Shown: positions 32,309 to 40,871, numbered from the stretch's first letter. The stretch is 64,000 bases of DNA from an uncultured Clostridia bacterium (GCA_946414315.1 CAMKNZ010000010.1:1-64000), one strand, 5' to 3'. The notes: generated by a model from the letters alone, not told the origin. Numbers and translations: made by a program.

Positions 32309-33034
32309 TCATTTTAGAGGATAAAGCTTCATTCTGTCTGCAACCGGCCTGAAACGGACAAGTTCCTTCTTCGCGAAGGGCTTCCCGTGACCCGGATACA
32401 GTATGTCCGCATCCTCCGCGGTCAGGAGATCCCAGGACCGGCCGAAAGCAGCCGGTTCTTCCACCCAGATCGTGATCCGATGGCTGCTGGGGAAACCGTT
32501 CATGGCCGCGTCTCCCGGGAAGATCGCCCGGCCCACCTTCAGCGAAACGGAATCGCCCGTGTGGCCCGGCGTGAACAGGATCCTGCCGCCGAGCCGTGTT
32601 TCCAGATCTTTCCGGGTTTCTTCCGTGATCCACACGATCCGATCGTCAAAGCCCTCGGAAAGAGGCGGAAAAAGATGCTTCCCCTTGCCCCACAGAGACA
32701 TGCATTTGCAGAAGAGGAACGCTTTCAGGGTGCTGCATCCCCCCTTGAACGGGTTCCGGCCCTTCCGGAGAACCGGCAGGCTGTCCGGATTGGCGATCAC
32801 CTGAATGTGCGGGCATTTTTCCATCAGTTCATTTAAAAACCCGGCGTGATCGTCGTGGGCATGGGTCAGAAATAGGCAGCGGATATCCGACCATTGGATC
32901 CCGTGCCGCTTCATTCTTTTTTCCACACTTTTCAGTTTGCCGGGATAGCCCGTATCAATCATGACATATCCCTCCGGGATTTCATAGATCCAGGTATTCA
33001 TGACACGGTCTCCGGCGTTAATGATCCTCATCAT
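32309..33034 (-). CDS. Metallo-beta-lactamase-fold hydrolase
   Basis: A 241-residue MBL hydrolase with a complete two-metal site: THAHDDHAGF (HxHxDH), FTPGHTGDS, FPGDAA and YPGHG. VMIDTGYPG is the first loop. It may act on a thioester, lactone or phosphodiester. GGAG lies 8 bases ahead of ATG 33034. It is probably cotranscribed with the EamA gene. Confidence 0.86.
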   Translation of the reverse strand: MMRIINAGDRVMNTWIYEIPEGYVMIDTGYPGKLKSVEKRMKRHGIQWSDIRCLFLTHAHDDHAGFLNELMEKCPHIQVIANPDSLPVLRKGRNPFKGGCSTLKAFLFCKCMSLWGKGKHLFPPLSEGFDDRIVWITEETRKDLETRLGGRILFTPGHTGDSVSLKVGRAIFPGDAAMNGFPSSHRITIWVEEPAAFGRSWDLLTAEDADILYPGHGKPFAKKELVRFRPVADRMKLYPLK

Positions 33035-33130
33035 TCTTTCGTCTCCAGCCTGATATGTGTTCTTCAGTCATTTTCCATGAACTATGCCCGGTGATACCTG
33101 CCGGCAAAATCGGGGAGATTGTCACCGGGT

Positions 33131-33706
33131 TCAGATGACTCCGGTCACGAATATCTCTGTTCCGATCAGAATCAGGATGATTCCTCCGACAATTCCGGCT
33201 TTTCCCGAAATCCGGCTGCCGATCCTTCCCCCCAGAAGAAGGCCTGCCAAACACAGGCCGAAAGTGACAATACCAATGATCAGTGATTCTGTCACGGCGA
33301 AAATCAGTTCATATTCTGCAATCGTAAATCCGACTGACAGAGCGTCAATGGAAGTGGCGATTCCCTGGATAAACAGCGCGCCGCCCTGCAGTGATTCTGC
33401 TTCACTTTGATCATGAAGTCCCTCCCATATCATCTTTCCTCCAATAAATGCCAGCAGAACCAGAGCAATCCATGGAATATAGGGTTGGAAGGCCTGAAAC
33501 GCTTCGGCGATGGAATGAACGCAAAACCAGCCCAGCAGCGGCATCACCGTCTGGAAACATCCGAATGTTCCCGCAATAATCATCCTGCGGGAAGTATGCA
33601 TGTGTGGATTGCGCAGGCCGTTGGCTACCGAAACAGAAAAGGCATCCATCGCCAGCCCGATTCCGAACAGAATGCTGTTCAGGATAAAGAGCAGATTGAA
33701 AGTCAT
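33131..33706 (-). CDS. mntP: Manganese efflux pump MntP
   Basis: A 191-residue membrane protein with six helices and the MntP acidic motifs, GLAMDAFSVSVANG in helix 1 and IATSIDALSVGF in the second repeat. It exports Mn2+. The ATG at 33706 has GGAGG 8 bases upstream. A yybP-ykoY aptamer and a terminator hairpin lie directly upstream, an arrangement known for mntP-type genes, which supports both assignments. Excess Mn2+ would turn expression on. Confidence 0.92.
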   Translation of the reverse strand: MTFNLLFILNSILFGIGLAMDAFSVSVANGLRNPHMHTSRRMIIAGTFGCFQTVMPLLGWFCVHSIAEAFQAFQPYIPWIALVLLAFIGGKMIWEGLHDQSEAESLQGGALFIQGIATSIDALSVGFTIAEYELIFAVTESLIIGIVTFGLCLAGLLLGGRIGSRISGKAGIVGGIILILIGTEIFVTGVI

Positions 33707-33721
33707 ATGATCCGCCTCCGT

Positions 33722-33757
33722 AAAAAAGATCAGGTACGGCGAAACCATACCCGATCT
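33722..33757 (-). terminator. Expression-platform terminator of the manganese riboswitch
   Basis: On the minus strand AGATCGGGTA pairs with TACCTGATCT (one G-U) around a short loop, followed by six T. It lies between the aptamer and the mntP ribosome binding site, as expected for transcriptional control. Confidence 0.85.
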
Positions 33758-33793
33758 TTCTGAAGACAAATCATGTATAGCTTCGCAGTTATA

Positions 33794-33876
33794 CATGAGT
33801 CTCGCATATTAAAGCAAGCCAGGCCTGAAGGCCAGTGTGTTGACTTACTGCGATTGACGCTTGCTACTCCCCCATG
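33794..33876 (-). promoter_or_regulatory. yybP-ykoY manganese riboswitch aptamer
   Basis: The minus strand carries GGGGAGTAGC, GTCAACACACTGG and AATATGCGAGACTC in the order and spacing of the yybP-ykoY family. AGCAAGC pairs with GCTTGCT (P2), GGCC pairs with GGCC around TTCA, and the flanking CATG-G...C-TCATG closes P1. The aptamer binds Mn2+. It sits upstream of mntP. Confidence 0.92.
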
Positions 33877-33886
33877 GAACAGGAAA

Positions 33887-33916
33887 AGTGTACAAACACA
33901 TTCTACAGTTAGTCAA
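33887..33916 (-). promoter_or_regulatory. Promoter of the riboswitch-mntP transcript
   Basis: TTGACT (33916-33911) and TACACT (33892-33887) on the minus strand are 18 bases apart and end 11 bases before the aptamer. Confidence 0.7.
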
Positions 33917-34151
33917 CACTAAAATCTTCCGTGATGATCAACCTGAAAACGGCAGCCAGTCATGACTGGAAAATATGTTTCCCCTCTTGTTTACAGGGAT
34001 AATGGGATATATGGATATCCGGTTTCGATCATTCCAATGGGGCGCATTCCTCTCCTCGAGTGAACATGTTTTTGCGGATGATTAGAGGAGAGGAAAAATC
34101 ACATGCAACGAAAAAAAGGAAAGCCTTGAAACATTGTGTCTCAAGGCTTTC

Positions 34152-34173
34152 AGTGCGGGAAACAGGACTTGAA
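34152..34173. repeat. tRNA-Leu 3'-end fragment, probable att scar (left)
   Basis: This 22-bp sequence is identical to 49342-49363, which covers the T-arm 3' part and acceptor end of tRNA-Leu. The rest of the tRNA is absent here. A hairpin (34127-34150) borders it as one does at the intact tRNA. This is the pattern left by an element integrating in the 3' end of a tRNA gene. Confidence 0.7.
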
Positions 34174-34279
34174 ATTGTTGTTGTATGATTCCCGCCTCTC
34201 CTCCATGTTCCCAGATCGTTTAATATCAACGCTTTCACGTTTCTGATCATTCCTCGTTTTTCCCACTCCATCCCAAACG

Positions 34280-34304
34280 GTGAGGGATTTCTGAGGGATT
34301 TTGG
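34280..34304. repeat. 25-bp repeat, left copy
   Basis: GTGAGGGATTT occurs twice within a 25-base stretch that is nearly identical (24 of 25) to 48710-48734. On the minus strand both copies translate to KIPQKSLT in one frame, possibly the tail of an integrase. Confidence 0.55.
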
Positions 34305-34386
34305 CAATGCAAAACTGCTCCGGTTTGTGCCTTGTAATCTGCTGCTCACCGATCCTTTCTGTTCGAGTTCCTCTGCTGAAGTTTAC

Positions 34387-35034
34387 CTATTCTGGAAGTT
34401 TCCAATTTCTTCTGATCGGATGTCGTATCACCGTTTTCAGTTTCTCCGGAGCAACTTTTCTGGCATCGCTCAGGTAGATCTCATGGTGAAGCCTCTGATC
34501 TGTGATATCCAGTGCATAACCTTGCTGTTCCATATATTCATGCATCAATGCGACTGTCTTCGGTTCCTCATCGTAGGAACCGATATGCATGCACTGTACG
34601 CAAAGGCCTTCGTCATATGTCATATACTTAACTTTGGAGAAATCTGTTTTCTTTTTCTTTGTTGCCTCATCAACAGCCCAGTCAAAATCCGCTTTGGTCA
34701 CAAAATCCGGCAGGCGGATCACAGAAATCCACCGGAAATCCTCTTTGTGGGCATAGTTGATTCCCGTAACGCCTTCCTGCCACCAGAAGCCTTCGAGCGG
34801 CGGAACAACATAATCGAAATATCCGTCAATCTGATGGTCTCCCTTTTTGCTCATCTTGATGGTGAATGCGATCCCATAGAGCAGTCCGATCGCCTGCTTG
34901 TATTTGCCATCCTTCTGGTTAGGATCACCCTGCCCACGAACAGCAAGATAATTCATTTTCGGGACCAGAACGACGCTGGGCTTTTTGTCAGGCAGATAGA
35001 ATTCCTTGTATTCCTTTTTGAAATCAAAAGCCAA
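34387..35034 (-). CDS. GyrI-like small-molecule-binding protein
   Basis: A 215-residue protein. The opening AFDFKKEYKEFYLPDKKPS, then MNYLAVRGQGDPNQKDGKYK, is typical of GyrI-like (AraC effector-binding fold) proteins that bind or hydrolyse hydrophobic drugs. A TTG start at 35034 with AAGGAGG 8 bases upstream fits this conserved N-terminus best. It follows the MerR-GyrI gene at 13 bases, so the regulator probably controls it. Confidence 0.85.
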   Translation of the reverse strand: MAFDFKKEYKEFYLPDKKPSVVLVPKMNYLAVRGQGDPNQKDGKYKQAIGLLYGIAFTIKMSKKGDHQIDGYFDYVVPPLEGFWWQEGVTGINYAHKEDFRWISVIRLPDFVTKADFDWAVDEATKKKKTDFSKVKYMTYDEGLCVQCMHIGSYDEEPKTVALMHEYMEQQGYALDITDQRLHHEIYLSDARKVAPEKLKTVIRHPIRRNWKLPE

Positions 35035-35047
35035 ATTGCGGACCTCC

Positions 35048-35839
35048 TTATTCAATCGGCAGCTGAATTTCTGTCAGCCATTCCTCCGGACTTTCTTTGT
35101 TCCAGATTCCGTCAATGTAACATTCCCGCGCCAGCCCTGCCGGTTTGTAGTTGTTCTGCTCTGCGTACTTCATTATATAAGCGTATGCATCACCAATGCT
35201 GTCATATGGTCCCTTATGAAAGATACTGAGCACTCTCGCCGGGGGAAGAATCCGGAAACTGATTTTTCCATTTCCCCTGCCCATTGTGGTCACAGCTTCA
35301 TTGTGGCGGATCCTGATATCGGTTTCCTTGTATTCACCGTCAGGATATTCGCAGAACTCATAGGGAGGTTCAGCGCATTTGATTTCCGGATTCAGCTTCA
35401 GGCATTCTTCTCCGACTGACGGAATCCACTGCATGATGTCCGAATAATGCTTCAGCACAGTTTCGGAAGAATAGATGATCTTCTCCGGAATTTGTTTCTC
35501 TGTAACCTGATACTTCATTTCTTTGTCCTCCAAAATATGATTGATGATGGAGAGACGGCTGTCGATACGATTCTTCTCTTCAGTCAATGCCTTTGCCTTT
35601 TCGGACAGGATCTGCCGTACGTCCGTTCCGGCAAGGATTGCCCTGATCTCATCGATGGATAATTCCAACTGCCTGTAAGCCCTGATGCGTGCAGCCGCTT
35701 CCAGCTGACTGGTTTCATAAAACCGGTATCCCGTCCACTCGTCAGTGGACGCCGGCAGAAGAATCCCTTCTCTTTCATAAAACCGAAGCGCTTTCACCGT
35801 CAGGTGGGACAGCTTTGAAAACTCACCGATCTTCAGCAT
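35048..35839 (-). CDS. MerR-family regulator with GyrI-like effector domain (BmrR type)
   Basis: A 263-residue activator. Residues 1-70 are the MerR winged helix (LKIGEFSKLSHLTVKALRFY), followed by a coiled coil and, from about 115, a GyrI-like effector-binding domain. BmrR-type proteins bind cationic or hydrophobic compounds and switch on an efflux or sequestration gene. GGAGG precedes the ATG. A MerR-type promoter with a 19-base spacer lies directly upstream, so autoregulation and control of the GyrI-like gene are likely. Confidence 0.88.
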   Translation of the reverse strand: MLKIGEFSKLSHLTVKALRFYEREGILLPASTDEWTGYRFYETSQLEAAARIRAYRQLELSIDEIRAILAGTDVRQILSEKAKALTEEKNRIDSRLSIINHILEDKEMKYQVTEKQIPEKIIYSSETVLKHYSDIMQWIPSVGEECLKLNPEIKCAEPPYEFCEYPDGEYKETDIRIRHNEAVTTMGRGNGKISFRILPPARVLSIFHKGPYDSIGDAYAYIMKYAEQNNYKPAGLARECYIDGIWNKESPEEWLTEIQLPIE

Positions 35840-35866
35840 CTGATCAACCTCCTCTCCTCAACGCAT

Positions 35867-35897
35867 ATTCTGGATGCTCCCCTTAGGGGAGAGTCAA
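35867..35897 (-). promoter_or_regulatory. MerR-type promoter-operator
   Basis: On the minus strand TTGACT (35897-35892) and CAGAAT (35872-35867) are separated by 19 bases; the spacer holds the perfect palindrome CTCCCCTAAGGGGAG (35877-35891). Long spacers with this dyad are the hallmark of MerR-activated promoters. Confidence 0.8.
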
Positions 35898-35922
35898 GAG
35901 AACAAGTGATTTTACAAAATTA

Positions 35923-36075
35923 TCAATCCATATCAAACACGACTCGTCCTGCCTTTCGGGTTTCTATTATTCTGAAGCCGCCTTCTTCGCAAATTCTTTT
36001 CGGCATATCTCCATCCGGCCAGAAAAAAATATTATCTCTCTGTTAATCGCCCATAAACCATTTCTCCTCATTCAT
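35923..36075 (-). pseudogene. Small gene interrupted by an in-frame stop, unrecognised
   Basis: A frame of 51 codons runs from ATG 36075 to TGA 35923, but codon 11 is TAA. The part after the stop is protein-like (FFWPDGDMPKRICEEGG, then a basic FRIIETRKAGRVVFD). It lies just after the second DinB-DUF3795 gene on the same strand. Either a decayed small gene or the tail of a lost larger gene. Confidence 0.35.
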
Positions 36076-36082
36076 AACCGGA

Positions 36083-37138
36083 TCAGTTCTCTTCCAGAAT
36101 CCTTAATCCTTCCCGGCAATCCTGTCCCAGGATCTCCTGGGTTTTGGAAAAATCATACTTCTGATGCAGCCGGTCATGCACCTTCAGGAATTCTTTCTTT
36201 CCGTGTTTGCGGATGTACAGCGACTGGGCTTTCGCCGCGTTCGCGCCGTCGTTTGACGGGATATAGAATCCTTTTTCACAGGATTCCAGGCTGTCACATT
36301 CATAGCAGCCGTCGATCCCTTTTCCTTTGCAACACTTTACATTGGGACATATTCCGTCCGGGGAGACGGTGGCGAAGGAACAGGTATTATAGATTGTTCT
36401 GCAGGAACCGCACCATTCGGCCAAGAAACAGTGATTGCAGGACAGACCGCAGTAAGCGACCGGATCGACGCCTTTCCGGGCTGTTTTGCACAGTCTGTTC
36501 TTGATGCGCCGCATGGCTTCAATGTGCATGATCCAGTGACGGCTGAAAGGCATTTTGATCAGTCCCCGGATATCCTTTTCGCACCAGTAGGGGATCAGCC
36601 AGTTCGCGTTTTCATTCTCGCTGACGCTGCCGGTGTTCTGCAGCTTCGCGATCATTTCTTCTCCGAATCTGCACTTCAGATCAGCATACGTCAGCTGTTT
36701 CAGCATCTGATCGGAGGACGTTTTCACTTCCTGAGCGTACCGGTACAGTTCCTTCACATCCAGCTGTTTCGAGAACGTTGCGATTTCATCTCCTGACAGC
36801 TCATTTCCCGTCGTGATGATAGGGGAGCAAATCGATTTGTCAAAGTCCCGGGCGAAAAGAACCTGCCGGTCTTCCGCGATCATCTCATGCGCCACAATAT
36901 CCTCGATCCGGAAGATATGCCAGATCGAATAGGCCAGCGTTTTGCTGTGATAGCCGTCTGCACCCGCAAACGGCATCTGGTAAAACGCCTCTTCCGGGAA
37001 AGTGTGCACAATCTGGGCAACCTGCTCAAACAGGTTTCCCCTGAGTTCCAGCAGTTTGCCGACCCCATCCCTGAATGTTGCTTCTTTTGAAAGCAGCGCC
37101 TGCATCTCTTTGTTCATCTCAGACCAGTTTATGTCCAT
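36083..37138 (-). CDS. DinB-like/DUF3795 fusion protein, second copy
   Basis: A 351-residue protein collinear with, and nearly identical to, the one at 9413-10468: N-terminal DinB-like bundle, then the cysteine-rich DUF3795 module (CGLSCNHCFLAEWCGSC, CYECDSLESC). All cysteines of the first copy are kept. GGAGG precedes the ATG. The neighbours differ (here GNAT and flavodoxin-like genes upstream), and similarity appears to be limited to the coding part, so it is an old or transferred duplicate inside the putative island. Confidence 0.85.
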   Translation of the reverse strand: MDINWSEMNKEMQALLSKEATFRDGVGKLLELRGNLFEQVAQIVHTFPEEAFYQMPFAGADGYHSKTLAYSIWHIFRIEDIVAHEMIAEDRQVLFARDFDKSICSPIITTGNELSGDEIATFSKQLDVKELYRYAQEVKTSSDQMLKQLTYADLKCRFGEEMIAKLQNTGSVSENENANWLIPYWCEKDIRGLIKMPFSRHWIMHIEAMRRIKNRLCKTARKGVDPVAYCGLSCNHCFLAEWCGSCRTIYNTCSFATVSPDGICPNVKCCKGKGIDGCYECDSLESCEKGFYIPSNDGANAAKAQSLYIRKHGKKEFLKVHDRLHQKYDFSKTQEILGQDCREGLRILEEN

Positions 37139-37169
37139 AATAACCCCTCCGGATCAATATATCATTGTT

Positions 37170-37700
37170 TCACAATGGTTTTTCATACAGAAGGAAGTCT
37201 GTCCAACCGGTGTTTTCCGCGTACCAGTGCTCTTTACCCCGATAAATAAATCCGTTCTTTTCATACAGATGCTGTGCCGGAAGATTGGATTCCAGTACAT
37301 CCAGCCGTACAGCTTTCTTCCCATGCTGTTTTGCCAGTTCACCGGCCAGTTCAAGGATCGTACTGCCGAGGGCTCTTCCCCGGTATTCAGGGCAGACAGC
37401 CAGGAGATGCAGCGTTGCCACCTGGTCGTTTCCCAGTTCTTCTGTCCAGGGAACAGCTTCATAATCCGACCCCTGATGCATAACGATCGCAATCATTCCG
37501 GCAACAGTATCCTGATCACCCATCAGTAGGTACATTTCACCGTCTTCAATATACGATCTGAGCCCTTCATCCGTCGGATGCCTGCCATATACCCAACGGG
37601 CGGTTTTATCGATCTCCGGTGTGTTTTCAATTACATGGATGTAATGCCTCTTCACTGTCTCCAGATCATGCGCCTGTACCAGATTCATTTTTTTCAGCAT
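37170..37700 (-). CDS. GNAT-family N-acetyltransferase
   Basis: A 176-residue acetyltransferase with LHLLAVCPEYRGRALGSTIL as cofactor site and LYEKNGFIYRGKEHWYAEN at the end. AGGAG is almost in contact with the first ATG, so the start may be the second ATG (37688). It sits between the DinB-DUF3795 copy and the flavodoxin-like gene. Substrate unknown. Confidence 0.82.
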   Translation of the reverse strand: MLKKMNLVQAHDLETVKRHYIHVIENTPEIDKTARWVYGRHPTDEGLRSYIEDGEMYLLMGDQDTVAGMIAIVMHQGSDYEAVPWTEELGNDQVATLHLLAVCPEYRGRALGSTILELAGELAKQHGKKAVRLDVLESNLPAQHLYEKNGFIYRGKEHWYAENTGWTDFLLYEKPL

Positions 37701-37712
37701 TCTCCTGTCTGC

Positions 37713-38306
37713 TTATTTTGGCGAAAAGAAAGTTTTTCCTTTCCCATATGCTTTTTGAAGATTCACATCCCAGTTTTTCTCACGGAGTTCGTTTTCCCTG
37801 GACGTATTATCATAAACGATGAATTCCATTTCCCGGGCGCGTCCGAAAAGCCTGTCGCCCAGCATTACTTTTTTCATACTGTCCAGGAGCCCGAACTGTT
37901 CGAGCCGTTCAATCGGATTGCCTGCGGAACAGAGAACGATTGCTTTGTCAAGTTCTTTCATGGCCTTTTCTCCGTATGCGAATCCATAAGACCATACCCT
38001 GTCAAACCAGCCTACCAGCTTCGCCGGAGCTTCTGTCCAGAATACCGGATAAATAAATGCGATTGCATCCACTGAATTGATCTTCTGCTGCTCGGCAAGC
38101 ACGTCACTGGCAATATCCGGTGTGTTCCTGTAATATGCATCCCTGAGGTATTCTTGTTCAGTCATTGTCGGATCAAAACCCATCTTGTAAAGATCCGACA
38201 GAATATACTCATTCCCGGAATCAATAATCCCTTTGATAAATGCGTCACGTATGTGCCTGGTGAATGAATCCTCCGACGGATGGCAGTAAACGACAAATAC
38301 CTTCAC
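37713..38306 (-). CDS. NAD(P)H quinone reductase, flavodoxin-like fold (KefF/NQO1 type)
   Basis: A 197-residue flavoprotein. VFVVYCHPSEDSFTRHIRDA is the FAD/FMN phosphate loop, and FIYPVFWTEAPAKLVGWFDR is the conserved central motif of this family. It would reduce quinones or electrophiles with NAD(P)H. The GTG start has AGGAGG 6 bases upstream. The HAD gene ends 15 bases ahead of it. Confidence 0.85.
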   Translation of the reverse strand: MKVFVVYCHPSEDSFTRHIRDAFIKGIIDSGNEYILSDLYKMGFDPTMTEQEYLRDAYYRNTPDIASDVLAEQQKINSVDAIAFIYPVFWTEAPAKLVGWFDRVWSYGFAYGEKAMKELDKAIVLCSAGNPIERLEQFGLLDSMKKVMLGDRLFGRAREMEFIVYDNTSRENELREKNWDVNLQKAYGKGKTFFSPK

Positions 38307-38321
38307 AGATTGCCTCCTGTT

Positions 38322-38972
38322 CTATCCCTTGACCAGTTCACAGATTCCCGACGGTTTCGCGACCAGGTAATCTGCCCCGGCGTTCTGTAGTTCTTCTTCA
38401 CTCCCGTAACCCCACAGGACACCGGCACTGTGCAGTCCGTTAGCCTTCGCCCCGGCAATATCCTGATCGCGGTCTCCAATCATCAGAACAGTCGATTTAT
38501 CGATGTCTCCGAATTGCTCCAGGAGACGGGCAATGACATCCGTTTTCCTACGGATGCTGCCGTCCATTGTTGCGGCTCCGTAATAATCGAAATATTGGTA
38601 CAGTTCAAAGTGCTGCAAGATCCTGATCGCGAATTCATGCGGTTTGGATGTTGCCAGCGCAATGGTGATCTTTTCCCGTTTCAGATCCTCCAGAAGTTCT
38701 GGAATGCCGTCATAAACCGAGTTCTCATAAATACCGCCCGCCCGGAAATACTCCCTGTAATACTCGACCGCTTGATTAGCCTGCTCTTTAGAAAAACCGT
38801 AATACTTCCGGAACGAATCCTGAAGCGGAGGACCGATAAATGAGTAAAGCTCGCTTCTGTCAGCTACATGGATATTATACTTTTTAAGCGCATACATAAC
38901 AGAATTGGTTATTCCGATACCGGGATCTGTTAGGGTGCCGTCGAGATCAAATAAACAAAACTGGTATTTCAT
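38322..38972 (-). CDS. HAD-family phosphatase (phosphoglycolate phosphatase-like)
   Basis: A 216-residue HAD hydrolase: FDLDGTLTDPGIGITNS, LATSKPHEFA, MIGDRDQDIAGAKANG. The cap sits between motifs I and II. This subgroup removes phosphate from phosphoglycolate, nucleotides or sugar phosphates. GGAG stands 5 bases ahead of the ATG. Followed by the flavodoxin-like gene. Confidence 0.85.
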   Translation of the reverse strand: MKYQFCLFDLDGTLTDPGIGITNSVMYALKKYNIHVADRSELYSFIGPPLQDSFRKYYGFSKEQANQAVEYYREYFRAGGIYENSVYDGIPELLEDLKREKITIALATSKPHEFAIRILQHFELYQYFDYYGAATMDGSIRRKTDVIARLLEQFGDIDKSTVLMIGDRDQDIAGAKANGLHSAGVLWGYGSEEELQNAGADYLVAKPSGICELVKG

Positions 38973-39054
38973 GCGTACTCCTTGCTCAGTTCACTTGAGA
39001 CTTTGGGAATTGGCTTCTTGTTTGCCGGACTATTGTCTGCCCGTCAATTGGACT

Positions 39055-40218
39055 TTAGCATTTCAGATAATTCTTCACATCTGCAACAAACTGATTTCCG
39101 CAACGGGCAAGTTCTCCGAGAACCCGATCTATCCCTTCCTCAGTAGTATACCAATTGTCTTTTGTAATGTTATAGCAATGAACCGGCTGCACAATAAAGG
39201 ATACGTCCGGGAAAGCCATCTGATAAAGCATTAGGCAGCGTCGCGCATGAAACGCCTTGCAGACAATCATGGCAGTTTTTATCTCAATGCCTTTCTCGTC
39301 AATGACTTTCCGGGAGAAGAAAGCATTATCACGCGTGTGCCCGGATTTGTTCTCACCGATGATAGCAGATGCAGGCACCCCGTTTTTCAGCAAAGCATCT
39401 ATGAAGAACTCGCAATCAGAATGATAATCGCCGTCGTAGATCTCTGCTTTGGCGCGAACTCCGGGCCATTTATCTCGTTTCACACTGAGTCCGCCGGAAG
39501 GAATGATCCAATTAGCATAGCCTTCCCGATAAAGCTGCGCAGCATATTCCGGTTGTTCAGGGTGAGAACCTCCGGGAAGAAAAATAGCGTCAACTTTTTG
39601 TAATTCATCAGCAACAAATATGTATTTGGAAATATCCGATATAATCCGGTTTTGCATACCTCCCGGTTTTCTTTCCGACAGAGTTATTGAATAATACTGG
39701 CTGATTTTGTTTCCTTTGTAATTGTTGTTCTCTGCAGTAAGGATACCGCCATTTTTTCTTATTGTCGCTGCTGAAGCAAGGTTGTCTTTATAGCAGCCGA
39801 GAACCACTTTCTCCATACCTTTTTCTTTACATACTGACAAAGCGTATCGGAGCATGGCTGTTGCATAGCCTTTGTTCCTTTCAGACGGTCGAACTCCATA
39901 ACCAATATCTCCGTATTTTTCAGACAGTTCCTTGGGCAATTCATATCGAATGCTGAGCAGGCCAATCAGGCGGTCCTGATCAAAGCAAAGATACAGCAAC
40001 GATTTCCCCCAAGCCTCATCACCGGTCAAAGCGTTTCTTTGTATTTTCTCTACCCACTCGGAATAATCAGAAGATGCTAAACCCAGGCTGGCGCTGATGC
40101 TGGTTTCACCATGTTCATGATGCTCACGAGCATATTCATTGAGCATCTTTTCATCGTTGATACAAGGAAGGCGGTAGCACAGGCAATCGCCTTTCTCCGT
40201 CCGGATTATATGATTCAT
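39055..40218 (-). CDS. GNAT acetyltransferase fused to YdcF/DUF218 domain
   Basis: A 387-residue two-domain protein. Residues 1 to about 185 are a GNAT domain (GYGVRPSERNKGYATAMLRY). From about 205 there is a YdcF-like DUF218 domain (DAIFLPGGSHPEQPEYA; IPSGGLS; ENKSGHTRDNAFFSRK), as in ElyC/SanA proteins that bind nucleotide- or envelope-related ligands. No membrane helix is visible. The start overlaps the stop of the PurN-like gene by four bases (ATGA), so the two are coupled. Joint function unknown. Confidence 0.8.
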   Translation of the reverse strand: MNHIIRTEKGDCLCYRLPCINDEKMLNEYAREHHEHGETSISASLGLASSDYSEWVEKIQRNALTGDEAWGKSLLYLCFDQDRLIGLLSIRYELPKELSEKYGDIGYGVRPSERNKGYATAMLRYALSVCKEKGMEKVVLGCYKDNLASAATIRKNGGILTAENNNYKGNKISQYYSITLSERKPGGMQNRIISDISKYIFVADELQKVDAIFLPGGSHPEQPEYAAQLYREGYANWIIPSGGLSVKRDKWPGVRAKAEIYDGDYHSDCEFFIDALLKNGVPASAIIGENKSGHTRDNAFFSRKVIDEKGIEIKTAMIVCKAFHARRCLMLYQMAFPDVSFIVQPVHCYNITKDNWYTTEEGIDRVLGELARCGNQFVADVKNYLKC

Positions 40219-40805
40219 AGTGCTATTTTCCCCGCAATGATGTCAGATATAACTTCCACTAAGAATTCATGTTCTCTCTCCAAAACTCTGGCGGCTAATG
40301 TCTCAGGTGTATCATCCTCATTTACTTTCATAACTGTTTGCGCCACAATTTCTCCACTGTCATACTCAGCATTTACTCTATGTATTGTTACTCCGGTTTC
40401 TTTCTCCTTCGCCGCGATAACTGCATTATGCACATTCATACCATACATTCCCTTTCCTCCATATTTAGGAAGGAGAGCAGGATGTATGTTAAAGACTCGA
40501 TTATTGTATTTTTCAAGAATTGATGTATGCAACATCCGCATATATCCTGCCAGGAATATCATATCAACAGAGTACTCATCCAATACCTGCAAGATTTTCT
40601 TTGCAAGTAATTCTTCACTGTCATATTGCCTGGAACTTAAGTGATAATTAGGAATGTTTTCCTTAGCAGCTCTCTGCAGTGCCATTGAATCTGAATTGTT
40701 GCTGATAACAACTACCACTTTAGCGTCTATGGCATGATTATTGCATCCATCGATGATTGCTTGCAGATCGCTTCCTCCGTGGGACGCGAATACAGCAATG
40801 TTCAT
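40215..40805 (-). CDS. PurN-like formyltransferase
   Basis: A 196-residue enzyme of the glycinamide ribonucleotide formyltransferase family, which moves a formyl group from 10-formyl-tetrahydrofolate. Active-site elements are FLAGYMRML, NIHPALLPKYGG (Asn and His) and AEYDSGEI (Asp). It is not with other purine genes and its bases are more AT-rich than the flanks. It is coupled to a GNAT-YdcF gene. It may formylate an amino sugar or another amine rather than GAR. GGAGGAAGG precedes ATG 40805. Confidence 0.82.
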   Translation of the reverse strand: MNIAVFASHGGSDLQAIIDGCNNHAIDAKVVVVISNNSDSMALQRAAKENIPNYHLSSRQYDSEELLAKKILQVLDEYSVDMIFLAGYMRMLHTSILEKYNNRVFNIHPALLPKYGGKGMYGMNVHNAVIAAKEKETGVTIHRVNAEYDSGEIVAQTVMKVNEDDTPETLAARVLEREHEFLVEVISDIIAGKIAL

Positions 40806-40871
40806 ATTCCTTCCTCCATAAATCCGGATCTGTCGATAATCCATTCACTCAGGATTGATCAGTCAGCCAAC

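Noticed and set aside
34029-34349. A 106-codon minus-strand frame in the left att region
   Set aside because: It crosses the tRNA fragment, the hairpin and the 25-bp repeat; a different frame (KIPQKSLT) is the more protein-like one. Considered non-coding.
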